A stretch of 64,000 nucleotides of DNA from Acinetobacter sp. WCHA55. Lineage in GTDB: Bacteria; Pseudomonadota; Gammaproteobacteria; Pseudomonadales; Moraxellaceae. Each line of letters starts with the position of its first letter. The first letter of the stretch is position 1. The stretch spans positions 2,728,001-2,792,000 of the forward strand of contig NZ_CP032286.1 of the NCBI RefSeq assembly GCF_002165305.2, written 5' to 3'. Shown here piece by piece: positions 18,901 through 26,755 of the stretch. The position numbers and the translations under genes are program-made. The notes under the pieces were generated by a model. The model made no database searches, was not told the DNA's origin, and saw only the letters and a program-made list of their open reading frames with translations.

Positions 18901-19545
18901 TTAAATAAAGTCCAAGACATCGGCAAAGGTTTTAATTCGTGCTTTTGGTGCGGCTTCCGTCAACTCTTGATCAGAACCATAACCGTATTCCACCGCAATG
19001 GTGTCAATACCGTTACGACGTGCTCCCAAAATGTCATGCTCACGATCGCCAACCATCAGACATTCTTCTGCTTTTAACTGCTCTTTTTCTAAAATATAAG
19101 CAATCAACTCTCCCTTATTGGTGCGCTCACCGTTCAGTTCACTGCCATAGGGGTGTACAAAGTATTGTAGTAAATTGAAATGCTCTAAGATTTGACGGGC
19201 ATAGACTTCTGGTTTTGCTGTCGCCAAATACAAGTGATAACCCTGCTCGGTTAGTTTTTTTAAGGTCGGTTCAACATCGGCAAATAAATGGTTTTCATAT
19301 AAACCTTTCACCGCAAAACGCTCACGATAGCCCAGTAGAGCTTGCTCCGCCAAAACATCGTCCACTGCAACATTTAAGAGTTTTGCCAAAGACGCTTTTA
19401 GGGGTGGTCCAATAATCCAGTCAATATTTAAATCTTCAGCAATAGGATGTCCGACTTTGTTTAAACCATAACGCGCACTGGTGGTAATGCCAACTTTCGG
19501 ATCTGTTAAGGTTCCATCTAAATCTAGCAAAATATGTTTAATCAC
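18901..19545 (-). CDS. HAD-superfamily phosphatase (phosphoglycolate phosphatase-like)
   Basis: A 214-residue HAD hydrolase. Motif I is DLDGTLTD (nucleophile Asp8, general acid Asp10), motif II is ATAKP near residue 110, and motif IV is MVGDREHDILGARRNGI near 165. The all-helical cap between motifs I and II is type C1. These features fit the Gph/PgmB-like group of small-metabolite phosphatases, but the substrate cannot be read from the sequence. The gene faces the Spo0M-like gene and is divergent from thiD with 93 bp between starts. Confidence 0.88.
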   Translation of the reverse strand: MIKHILLDLDGTLTDPKVGITTSARYGLNKVGHPIAEDLNIDWIIGPPLKASLAKLLNVAVDDVLAEQALLGYRERFAVKGLYENHLFADVEPTLKKLTEQGYHLYLATAKPEVYARQILEHFNLLQYFVHPYGSELNGERTNKGELIAYILEKEQLKAEECLMVGDREHDILGARRNGIDTIAVEYGYGSDQELTEAAPKARIKTFADVLDFI

Positions 19546-19572
19546 AGCTGATCCTTCTTGGGCTTTAAATAA

Positions 19573-20406
<834 letters not shown>

Positions 20407-20410
20407 GTAG

Positions 20411-20435
20411 AAAACCCTGCATATGCAGGGTTTTG
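20411..20435. terminator. Terminator between convergent thiD and NERD gene
   Basis: AAAACCCTGCA/TGCAGGGTTTT, a perfect stem with A/T flanks usable from both sides. Confidence 0.85.
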
Positions 20436-20436
20436 T

Positions 20437-21123
20437 TTAACTGTCTTGATGACGTTGTTTTAAATGTGCCACATGCTCACGGTTGGTTTTCCATGACTTT
20501 TCTAGCACTTCTTTTTCAATCCGAAGCTGAATCCGTTTCAGTTTCATTGCTGGAATCACCTCTGTATTAAAGGTCTTTATATAGTCGACCCATGCTTTAC
20601 CTCTAAATACCGTACTGGGCATCGCAGTTTTGAACTCACATTCAGGCATGAACACCACAGCAGAATGGATATAGTTTACATCAACAATATCTTGCAACAC
20701 ACTTTGCAGGACTTTGACGTGTTTATAGTTTTGATGTAGCGGATTTTGAAATTTAAAGCTCTTTTTATAAATTTTCTGCGTCCACATCTTTTGACGTTCA
20801 CCACCAAAAATCCAACCCTTGTAGTTTTTGGTTTCAATTACAAAAACACCAAAGGGACTTAATACAATATGGTCAATTTGCGTCGTTCCACCCTGCTCAT
20901 CAGGCAAAGTCACATCGTTGATTAGACTATAACGCTCATCCAAATATAGTTTTACATGCGCTTGAACCGCAAACTCCCCAAACTTTCCTTTCAGATAAGG
21001 CTTAAACGCTTTTAAAAGGCCAATCCCAAACAAGATCAGCAGCATCCACCATAGCTCTGAAAATACATTCCCCACAATTTGACTCATCATATTATTCATC
21101 GTTGTTTGAGTTAGAGACACCAT
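20437..21123 (-). CDS. NERD-domain protein with N-terminal membrane anchor
   Basis: A 228-residue protein with one hydrophobic helix (about residues 20-40, FSELWWMLLILFGIGLLKAF) and a NERD (nuclease-related) domain over about 45-165. The conserved elements KGKFGEFAV, TQIDHIVLSPFGVFVIETKN and YKGWIFGG carry the Glu, Asp and Glu-x-Lys residues expected of the restriction-endonuclease-like core (E52 region, D-H, E-T-K). The C-terminal third is basic. NERD proteins may act on nucleic acid, but activity is mostly untested. Alternative starts exist at MNNMMS about eight codons in. It is a single gene, not part of a defence island. Confidence 0.82.
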   Translation of the reverse strand: MVSLTQTTMNNMMSQIVGNVFSELWWMLLILFGIGLLKAFKPYLKGKFGEFAVQAHVKLYLDERYSLINDVTLPDEQGGTTQIDHIVLSPFGVFVIETKNYKGWIFGGERQKMWTQKIYKKSFKFQNPLHQNYKHVKVLQSVLQDIVDVNYIHSAVVFMPECEFKTAMPSTVFRGKAWVDYIKTFNTEVIPAMKLKRIQLRIEKEVLEKSWKTNREHVAHLKQRHQDS

Positions 21124-21210
21124 TCTTCAAAAGAAGATAGATTAAAACATAAGATTATGATTTTTAAATTATTAAACTAAAAAACGAGCGTAAAAACTCT
21201 GAAAACAAGC

Positions 21211-21696
21211 TTAATTCGAAATTTTCTCAAGCTTTAATAATATATCTTTATTGTCCAGACCACCTGCGAAACCAACCAACTTTCCATTCGCCCCCACCAC
21301 CCGATGACACGGCGCAATAATTGAAATCGGATTTTTGCCATTGGCTGCACCCACTGCACGAACAGCTTTGACATTGCCAATCTGTAGTGCAATCTCTTTA
21401 TAGCTTCGGGTTTCACCAAACGGAATTTGTAATAAAGCCTGCCAAACTTGCTTCTGAAAATCTGTCCCCGCAAAATCCAAAGGCAAATCAAAACTCTGAC
21501 GCTTTGCCGTAAAATATTCGCTCAACTGCCGTTCCGTTTCCAGCAAAATTGGATGCTGATTCTGTTCGACCAACTCAGCTAAACGTACCCGTTTTGGGTT
21601 TTCATTTTCCCATAATACGGCAACCAAGGCTTGATCATGTGCCACCAGTCTCAGTACCCCGACAGGAGATGGCATATATTTAAAAAATAAGCGCAT
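21211..21696 (-). CDS. ogt: Methylated-DNA-[protein]-cysteine S-methyltransferase
   Basis: O6-alkylguanine-DNA alkyltransferase, 161 residues, single-turnover repair of O6-methylguanine and O4-methylthymine. The acceptor is Cys130 in IIAPCHRVVG, preceded by the Asn hinge/helix-turn-helix with the Arg finger (VRAVGAANGKNP). There is no Ada N-terminal domain, so it is an Ogt-type protein. It is probably monocistronic; the SMR genes upstream are on the same strand with a 32-bp gap and may be cotranscribed. Confidence 0.93.
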   Translation of the reverse strand: MRLFFKYMPSPVGVLRLVAHDQALVAVLWENENPKRVRLAELVEQNQHPILLETERQLSEYFTAKRQSFDLPLDFAGTDFQKQVWQALLQIPFGETRSYKEIALQIGNVKAVRAVGAANGKNPISIIAPCHRVVGANGKLVGFAGGLDNKDILLKLEKISN

Positions 21697-21728
21697 GCTT
21701 CACCACAAAAATTGTCTATGTAGCAACA

Positions 21729-22046
21729 TTATGACGATGAAAGTTTCATCAGTACAAGCCCAGAAATGATTAAAACCGCTGCGAGCATCCGCATGGCATT
21801 AGCAGGTTCACCTAAAATCAAAATTCCAACCAAAAATGAACCAATCGCACCAATCCCTGTCCAAACCGTATAGGCCGTGCCCAAAGGTAAGGTCTTCATG
21901 GCATAAGACAGCAGCGCAAAACTGGCTACCATAAACACGAGGGTTAAAATACTCGGCGTCAGTTTAGTAAAACCATCCGATACTTTCATCGCATAGGCCC
22001 AAACCACTTCGAGCAAACCCGCAACAATTAAAATCACCCATGCCAT
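21729..22046 (-). CDS. gdx: SMR-family guanidinium exporter (Gdx/SugE), second copy
   Basis: A 105-residue small multidrug resistance protein with four membrane helices. Glu13-Val-Val-Trp-Ala carries the central Glu, and WTGIGAIGSFLVG is the Gdx/SugE-type helix 3 rather than the EmrE type. Gdx proteins swap guanidinium for protons. The start is the ATG at 22046 (MAWVILIV); an in-frame extension of 12 codons has no support. It is a close paralogue of the gene 82 bp upstream and shares its charge distribution, so both are probably dual-topology dimers rather than a fixed heterodimer. Confidence 0.9.
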   Translation of the reverse strand: MAWVILIVAGLLEVVWAYAMKVSDGFTKLTPSILTLVFMVASFALLSYAMKTLPLGTAYTVWTGIGAIGSFLVGILILGEPANAMRMLAAVLIISGLVLMKLSSS

Positions 22047-22128
22047 ACTTAACCCACCTTCTATCGAATACAGAAACAACAAAGCTCCAAACGAAGGTTC
22101 GCTTGAAGCTCGACATTTTTAAATGAGT

Positions 22129-22446
22129 TTAGCTTGATGAAAGTTTCATCAAAATCAGACCTGATACAATCAGCACCGCAGCAAACATCCGCATAGCCGT
22201 TGCGGGTTCACCTAGAATAAAAATCCCCACCAAGAAAGACCCTATCGCACCAATTCCAGTCCAAATGGTATACGCAGTCCCTAGCGGCAATGTTCGCATT
22301 GCATAGGCCAGTAAACCAAAACTTAAAATCATGAACACAATGGTGATAACGCTGGGTGTAAGTTTGCTAAACCCTTCAGACAGCTTCATTGAATATGCCC
22401 AAACGATTTCAAACAGACCCGCAAAGATAAGAAAAACCCAAGCCAT
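22129..22446 (-). CDS. gdx: SMR-family guanidinium exporter (Gdx/SugE), first copy
   Basis: A 105-residue four-helix SMR protein (MAWVFLIFAGLFEIVWAYSM) with the essential Glu13 and the Gdx signature TIWTGIGAIGSFLVG. Gdx exports guanidinium using the proton gradient. The preceding leader contains a two-hairpin ACGA-loop element that looks like a guanidine-II riboswitch, which supports guanidinium as the true substrate rather than quaternary ammonium drugs. The second copy follows 82 bp downstream, giving a tandem duplication. GGAG eight bases before the ATG is the likely Shine-Dalgarno sequence. Confidence 0.93.
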   Translation of the reverse strand: MAWVFLIFAGLFEIVWAYSMKLSEGFSKLTPSVITIVFMILSFGLLAYAMRTLPLGTAYTIWTGIGAIGSFLVGIFILGEPATAMRMFAAVLIVSGLILMKLSSS

Positions 22447-22469
22447 ACTACCAACTCCACTTCACTAGA

Positions 22470-22518
22470 GTCAGGTCGTCCTGACGAATTTTCTCAATAT
22501 GAGGGAGGTCGTTCCTCC
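22470..22518 (-). promoter_or_regulatory. Guanidine-II (mini-ykkC) riboswitch
   Basis: On the minus strand two hairpins precede gdx. The upstream one is GGAGG-AACGA-CCTCC (22504-22518) and the downstream one GTCAGG-ACGA-CCTGAC (22470-22485), separated by an 18-nt linker. Paired stems capped by ACGR loops are the definition of mini-ykkC. The second hairpin is a perfect match; the first has one extra A before ACGA. The 3' arm CCTCC can also pair with the GGAG ribosome site at 22455-22458, a plausible translational switch. Confidence 0.82.
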
Positions 22519-22590
22519 TGAATATGCCTTAAATTATAGCAAAATACGCACCAAAATGAGTTATTTTTACACTTAAAAATCATTAAATTG

Positions 22591-22627
22591 AAAAAGGAGT
22601 GATCTAAACCAGCAGATCACCCCTCTT
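22591..22627 (-). terminator. Intrinsic terminator of the cop operon
   Basis: GGGGTGATCT and AGATCACTCC form a stem followed by TTTTT on the minus strand, 55 bp after the copB stop. Confidence 0.75.
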
Positions 22628-22681
22628 TCAGCACAAATCTAGTGCAATCTCAGGTATTCACTTTAAACCTAAACATTCAAC

Positions 22682-23608
22682 TCAAAACTTAAAGCGAATA
22701 CCCATTCCATACTGCCAACCTTTCTCTTCATCGCTTTCAGCTTGCCAAGCCGTCGCTTCATTACCTTTGCCATATTCATAGGCAATGTCCACGTAAGGCA
22801 TGACTTTTTTGCTGATTTCATAACGCGTCTCAAGACCGACGACTGCGCTACTAAGACCTGATTTTTTGGCATATTTAGAGTCATCACTAAAAATAAGATT
22901 CAGATCTAAATAAGGTTTAAAGATCAGCTTTTGAGTCAATAACAAGTCCCGCTCAGTTTCCAAACTAAATGCGGCATAGTTGTCTGCACCAGCATACACA
23001 TAGGCATCGGTTTCAAAGAAATACGGCGCCAAACCATGTAAGCCAAGTACCCCATCCACTTTTTCTTCCGTATCCCAGTCATGCTGTTCACGCTGCACTT
23101 TTTCAACTCGGTAACGTGCACCCGCCTGTACATCCCAAAAGTCTGAAATCATACGGCTATACAATAGTTTGGCATCATACTCAGCCTTATGCGATTCCTG
23201 CTTTTCTGCATGCACTTTGATAAACAGCTTATTTTCATCTGTCCCGATACGGGTTTCAAACTCAGACTTTAAACCACCATCGCCGTCTTCATTCAACAAC
23301 CACTTGTTATCAACGGTGGTGACTGCATAAATTTGTGCACCATGCTCTTTACGGTGATCGTGTGTATGTGCTGTTGAATCATGATTCATCTGCTGCCCAT
23401 GTTGTGCACTAGACTGCGGAGCAACTTGAGTTGGAATGGTCATCGCCTGATGCTGCGCATGTTGTGACATCACAGGCTCAGTGGTCATGGACATATTTTC
23501 ATTTGCTTCAGCAGGCATATCATGCCCTTCATGCGCCATAGCTACAGCACTCATCAACACTAAAGAACTGCTCAATATGCTTTTTGAAAAAAGATTAATG
23601 GTGCGCAT
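22682..23608 (-). CDS. copB: Copper resistance outer-membrane protein CopB
   Basis: CopB family, 308 residues from the ATG at 23608 (MRTINLFSKSIL) with GGAG eight bases upstream; an extension upstream to 23689 overlaps the preceding gene. It has a Sec signal peptide ending AVAMA, a His/Met-rich segment to about residue 95 (HEGHDMPAEANENMS, HAQHQAM, HDHRKEHG) and a beta-barrel domain from about 100 to the C-terminal Phe (MGIRFKF). CopB binds or moves copper at the outer membrane together with the CopA oxidase. It is the last gene of the operon, overlapping the small gene before it by 14 bp. Confidence 0.93.
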   Translation of the reverse strand: MRTINLFSKSILSSSLVLMSAVAMAHEGHDMPAEANENMSMTTEPVMSQHAQHQAMTIPTQVAPQSSAQHGQQMNHDSTAHTHDHRKEHGAQIYAVTTVDNKWLLNEDGDGGLKSEFETRIGTDENKLFIKVHAEKQESHKAEYDAKLLYSRMISDFWDVQAGARYRVEKVQREQHDWDTEEKVDGVLGLHGLAPYFFETDAYVYAGADNYAAFSLETERDLLLTQKLIFKPYLDLNLIFSDDSKYAKKSGLSSAVVGLETRYEISKKVMPYVDIAYEYGKGNEATAWQAESDEEKGWQYGMGIRFKF

Positions 23609-23888
23609 GATGATCTCCTTTCTGAGCATTCGGCTGCTTACTTGGTTGAGTTTGAGCGTGTTTCTCCGATGAAGGCTGACCCACCGCATTTTTCTGTTTC
23701 AGCATCTGAGCATGCTCATCGGCACGATGCTGATGATGCTCATGCGCCATTTCTTTGGACTGAGCTTGGCTTGTTGATTTGGCTTTTTGTTTTTCGTGCT
23801 GTGCATGAGTTTCAGCAGCCATAGCAAACGAACAAAATAAGACAGTAACAGCTAAAGTAAAGCCTGAAAAAAGATTAGTGATGCGCAT
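23595..23888 (-). CDS. Small His-rich exported protein of the cop operon
   Basis: A 97-residue protein starting at the ATG at 23888, with GGAG six bases upstream. A signal peptide (MRITNLFSGFTLAVTVLF, cleavage after FAMA) is followed by a hydrophilic chain rich in His, Gln and Lys and lacking Cys: HEHHQHRADEHAQ in the middle and KGDHHAHH at the end. It is probably a periplasmic copper-binding protein. Its 5' end overlaps copA by 14 bp and its 3' end overlaps copB by 14 bp. Its signal peptide resembles that of CopB (MRTINLFSKS) and its C-terminal octapeptide resembles that of CopA (KGDEHAHH), so it looks as if it arose by duplication of the copA/copB junction. I do not recognise a named family. 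Confidence 0.75.
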   Translation of the reverse strand: MRITNLFSGFTLAVTVLFCSFAMAAETHAQHEKQKAKSTSQAQSKEMAHEHHQHRADEHAQMLKQKNAVGQPSSEKHAQTQPSKQPNAQKGDHHAHH

Positions 23889-25806
23889 GTTCATCTCCTT
23901 TTGGCTCAGCTTGAACTGCTGCTTTTTGCCCTTGAATTGGGGTGGTGGACACTTGAGCGTCACTGACATTGGCCACAATCAGTTTATTCATCATGCCTGA
24001 GCTCATGTGGTAAAGCAGATGACAGTGAATGGCCCATTCGCCTAACTCATCTGCGGTCAATAAAGCGGTCACTGTTTTACCTGGTGGTACAATCAACGTG
24101 TGCTTATTCGGCATATCAACGGCAGCTTGCCCATTTTCAAGTTGCATAAACATCCCGTGCAAATGCATCGGATGCGCCATCATACTGTCATTGATAAATT
24201 TGATCCGAATACGCTCGCCATACTTCACTTTTAACGGTTCAGCATCGCTAAATTTTTTTCCGTTGATGGTCCACAGGTAGCGCTCCATAGTTCCGCCCAA
24301 ACGAATCACCAACTCGCTCGTTGCCTCACGGGTATCTTTTTGGGGTTCTAAGGATTTGAGATCACTATATTGCAATGCCTTATCGCCTTTAGGCGTAGAA
24401 GCATTCGCCCAACCATAAACTGGTGTAACAGCTTCTTGTACCAAACTTGTTTTCGTGTTGTGTTGAGCGTGATCCATATTCGCCATTGCATCATGATTCA
24501 TCTTCGCATGATCCATTTCAGGCATTACTTCATGATTCATTTTCGAATGATCCATTTCAGACATCGCTTCAGGATTCATCTTCGAATGACCCATTTTAGA
24601 CATCGCCTCATGATTCATTTTCGAATGATCCATTTCAGGCATCGCTTCAGGGTTCATTTTCGAGTGATCCATTTCAGCCATCGCTTCATGATTCATCTTT
24701 GAATGATCCATACCTGTATGTTCTGAGCCGTGTCCCATATCTTCCATAGTCAACAGTGAGCGTGGACGCGGCGCGGGCATATGTATGCTCTGTGCCATTG
24801 GCATCAACTCATTGTGTAAAGTTCCAATCGCGTAGCCTGAACGGTCAATCGACTCTGCTTCAATTTGGTAATGCCCTGCTTTCGGTTCCACAATCACATC
24901 ATAAGTTTCGGCCGTTCCAATCCTAAACTCATCCACTGGAACGGGTTTGACGGGTTGACCATCTGCACTGACCACGGTCATTTTTAAATGAGGAATACGG
25001 ATATCAAAAAAAGACATGGCGGAGGCATTGATAAAACGCAACCGAACCTTTTCATTTGGCTTAAACATACCTGTCCAATTCTGCTCAGGCGTTTTACCAT
25101 TGATAAGGAAGGTATAGCCCGTGACATCGGACAAATCCGTTTTCAACATACGCATTTGATTCCACATCGAACGGTCTTTCCACGCAGCTTTTAAACCATC
25201 ACGTTGCACTTGCTTCCAAGTATCACCTAAGGTTTCGCGTTGATTTTGATAATACTCGGCAGAAATCTTCAAATTCTTCTGAATTTGTTCACTGCTCTGT
25301 TCATGGAAGTCTGATAGCATCACCACATAGTCACGCTCGGTTTTTTCATACTGAGCTAAAGGCTTTTTATCTTTAGGATAAATGACCAATGCGCCATACA
25401 GCCCGTCCTGTTCTTGTCCCTTCGAGTGTGCGTGGTACCAATAAGTTCCACTCTGGCGAACTTTGAACTTATAGACAAATTCGCTTTTCGGCTGAATGCC
25501 ATTAAACCCATTAAAACCCGGGACACCATCCATCAACCCAGGCAAAAGCAAACCATGCCAATGGATTGATGAGTCTTGATTTTTTAGGTTATTTTTAACG
25601 CGAATGACTGCATCATCACCCTCCTCAAACTCAAGCAAAGGCGCTGGAAACTGCCCATTGACACTAATCCGCTTGAGCGACTTTCCCGTTAAGTTAACTG
25701 GGCTTTCATCAATCACCAATTGGTATTCTTTGACTGCGGCAAAGCTCCAAGAAGATGACATCAGACACACCCCAAGGATGAGGCTTTGTTTAAATTGAAT
25801 AGACAT
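23875..25806 (-). CDS. copA: Multicopper oxidase CopA
   Basis: CopA family copper oxidase, 643 residues, periplasmic. All four copper-binding motifs are present: SIHWHGLLLP and YWYHAHS in the first cupredoxin domain, AHPMHLHGMF and WAIHCHLLYHMSSGMM (type 1 Cys, His and Met) at the C-terminus. The signal peptide MSIQFKQSLILGVCLM is Sec-like and has no twin arginine, unlike many CopA proteins. Between cupredoxin domains lies a Met/His-rich region of six 13-residue repeats (MDHSKMNHEAMAE and variants) coded by a 39-bp tandem repeat. It oxidises Cu(I) and sequesters copper. Second gene in copL-copA-small gene-copB. Confidence 0.95.
   Translation of the reverse strand: MSIQFKQSLILGVCLMSSSWSFAAVKEYQLVIDESPVNLTGKSLKRISVNGQFPAPLLEFEEGDDAVIRVKNNLKNQDSSIHWHGLLLPGLMDGVPGFNGFNGIQPKSEFVYKFKVRQSGTYWYHAHSKGQEQDGLYGALVIYPKDKKPLAQYEKTERDYVVMLSDFHEQSSEQIQKNLKISAEYYQNQRETLGDTWKQVQRDGLKAAWKDRSMWNQMRMLKTDLSDVTGYTFLINGKTPEQNWTGMFKPNEKVRLRFINASAMSFFDIRIPHLKMTVVSADGQPVKPVPVDEFRIGTAETYDVIVEPKAGHYQIEAESIDRSGYAIGTLHNELMPMAQSIHMPAPRPRSLLTMEDMGHGSEHTGMDHSKMNHEAMAEMDHSKMNPEAMPEMDHSKMNHEAMSKMGHSKMNPEAMSEMDHSKMNHEVMPEMDHAKMNHDAMANMDHAQHNTKTSLVQEAVTPVYGWANASTPKGDKALQYSDLKSLEPQKDTREATSELVIRLGGTMERYLWTINGKKFSDAEPLKVKYGERIRIKFINDSMMAHPMHLHGMFMQLENGQAAVDMPNKHTLIVPPGKTVTALLTADELGEWAIHCHLLYHMSSGMMNKLIVANVSDAQVSTTPIQGQKAAVQAEPKGDEHAHH
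24478..24711 (-). repeat. 39-bp tandem repeat in copA, six units
   Basis: Six in-frame units of 39 bp (24711 down to 24478) each encode MDHSKMNxEAMxx-type 13-mers, with a seventh partial unit MDHAQHN. Units vary at the H/P, E/D and last two positions. Copy number is likely to vary between strains. Confidence 0.9.
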
Positions 25807-25850
25807 GACTAAATCCTAATAATTTTAAAATAGAGTTTTAAAAATCAGGA

Positions 25851-26330
25851 TTAGGCTTTAGGAGGACGTAGAATTTCTTGCCAATAGCCCACTAAATGTT
25901 GAGCGTGATAGCGGAAATGAGGGGTTGATTGTGCTACAGCAGCTTCAAGCTGAACCAATACGAGGGGTTCAACATCTAAAAGCGTCAGCGTCGTTTGGCA
26001 GTGATACTGTGCACACTCCTGACACTGAACTTGCTTGCTTTGCATAACATCCGACACATGACAGTTACTCTTTGCTGCCATGTCGGCTTGAGCCATATGC
26101 ATTTGATATCCAGAGACTGGACTCGATGATTTCGCTTGATGGCAGTCTGGCATGGTTTGTATGCCTGTTGCATGCGCTGAACTTTGCTCACTGGTTGCAG
26201 CCTGCATACTCAGCTGCATCATTTGATGCATCGGCGCTACCGAAGCTTGGGCAATACCACTCCACCCCATTACCAAGGTAATGAGTAAGACAAACCAAGA
26301 ATGTGTCTTGAGCAATGAGCGCACAATCAA
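25851..26330 (-). CDS. CopL-like metal-binding protein, first gene of cop operon
   Basis: A 159-residue exported protein with an N-terminal signal segment (HSWFVLLITLVMGWSGIAQA) and a Met/His/Cys-rich chain: MHQMMQLSM, MPDCHQAK, MHMAQADM, NCHVSD and CQECAQYHC, ending LRPPKA. The composition and the ending fit the small DUF2946/CopL proteins found at the head of copper operons, where CopL is needed for copper-induced expression in Xanthomonas. It is 44 bp upstream of copA. The precise role is inferred from family and position. Its start lies at the end of a 425-bp spacer that holds candidate operators. Confidence 0.72.
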   Translation of the reverse strand: MIVRSLLKTHSWFVLLITLVMGWSGIAQASVAPMHQMMQLSMQAATSEQSSAHATGIQTMPDCHQAKSSSPVSGYQMHMAQADMAAKSNCHVSDVMQSKQVQCQECAQYHCQTTLTLLDVEPLVLVQLEAAVAQSTPHFRYHAQHLVGYWQEILRPPKA

Positions 26331-26363
26331 TCCTATTTAGTCAGTGAAGAATGATATTTCAAC

Positions 26364-26407
26364 GCAACAAAACGCTCTTTGCATGTAAATGCCTCACCTT
26401 TTGTTGC
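26364..26407. promoter_or_regulatory. Inverted repeat upstream of copL
   Basis: GCAACAAAA (26364-26372) and TTTTGTTGC (26399-26407) are a perfect 9-bp inverted repeat enclosing a second small one, GCATGTAAATGC. It is 34 bp before the copL start, where an operator for a copper-responsive regulator would lie. It is not a recognisable CusR/CopR consensus. Confidence 0.35.
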
Positions 26408-26584
26408 TGATCCCAATCTACAGGATAAGCAAAGAATGGTTTATACACAAGATTATAAATTTAAATTCAATGACTGTGAGGGTTTAGTCCTCCAATAGAT
26501 TTAAACAAGAAAGTTATTTTTTAAACAGTGCCATTTTTAAGCAAAGTTGAATAAAGCACCAATGAAAATCAACTATTCAAGACA

Positions 26585-26612
26585 TAAAAAAGGACTCAAA
26601 TGAGTCCTTTTT
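26585..26612. terminator. Terminator downstream of rpe
   Basis: AAAAAAGGACTCA/TGAGTCCTTTTT, a perfect stem with T-runs on both strands, 144 bp beyond the rpe stop. Confidence 0.8.
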
Positions 26613-26670
26613 ATACATTTAATGTCTAAATACTAAACCATTGCTGTGTAAACGTTTGAATATTAATCAA

Positions 26671-26730
26671 GTTATCCATATCGTTATCAACATAGATATC
26701 CACCATCTTACCCACAAAGTTATCCACAAC
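26671..26730 (+). repeat. Array of five DnaA-box-like 9-mers at exact 12-bp spacing
   Basis: TTATCCATA (26672), TTATCAACA (26684), ATATCCACC (26696), TTACCCACA (26708) and TTATCCACA (26720) are all on one strand and start exactly 12 bp apart. The last is the perfect DnaA box; the others differ from it by one, one, two-to-three and one base. The array is 27 bp past the rpe stop and before the rpe terminator. Confidence 0.75.
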
Positions 26731-26755
26731 CCATTATGTATTTATACCTTTGAGC

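Larger units (their letters stand above)
26331..26755. other. Spacer between copL and rpe: cop promoter region, terminator, DnaA-box array
   Basis: No gene is visible. From left to right it holds an inverted repeat near copL (26364-26407), a terminator for rpe (26585-26612) and a 60-bp array of DnaA-box-like 9-mers (26671-26730). A 65-codon frame on the plus strand across the array has no ribosome site and runs antisense into rpe. Confidence 0.7.

Noticed and set aside
20437..21123. NERD protein as part of a defence island
   Set aside because: Neighbours are thiD, ogt and gdx; no restriction, helicase or other defence genes are present in the vicinity.
21729..22446. The two SMR genes as a YkkC/YkkD-type heterodimer
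   Set aside because: Both proteins have the same loop charge pattern and the Gdx signature, unlike paired SMR proteins with opposite biases.
24370..24702. A 110-codon plus-strand frame with an apparent repeated Arg/His/Ile/Met pattern
   Set aside because: It is the antisense reading of the 39-bp copA repeat; the repeat pattern is inherited from copA.
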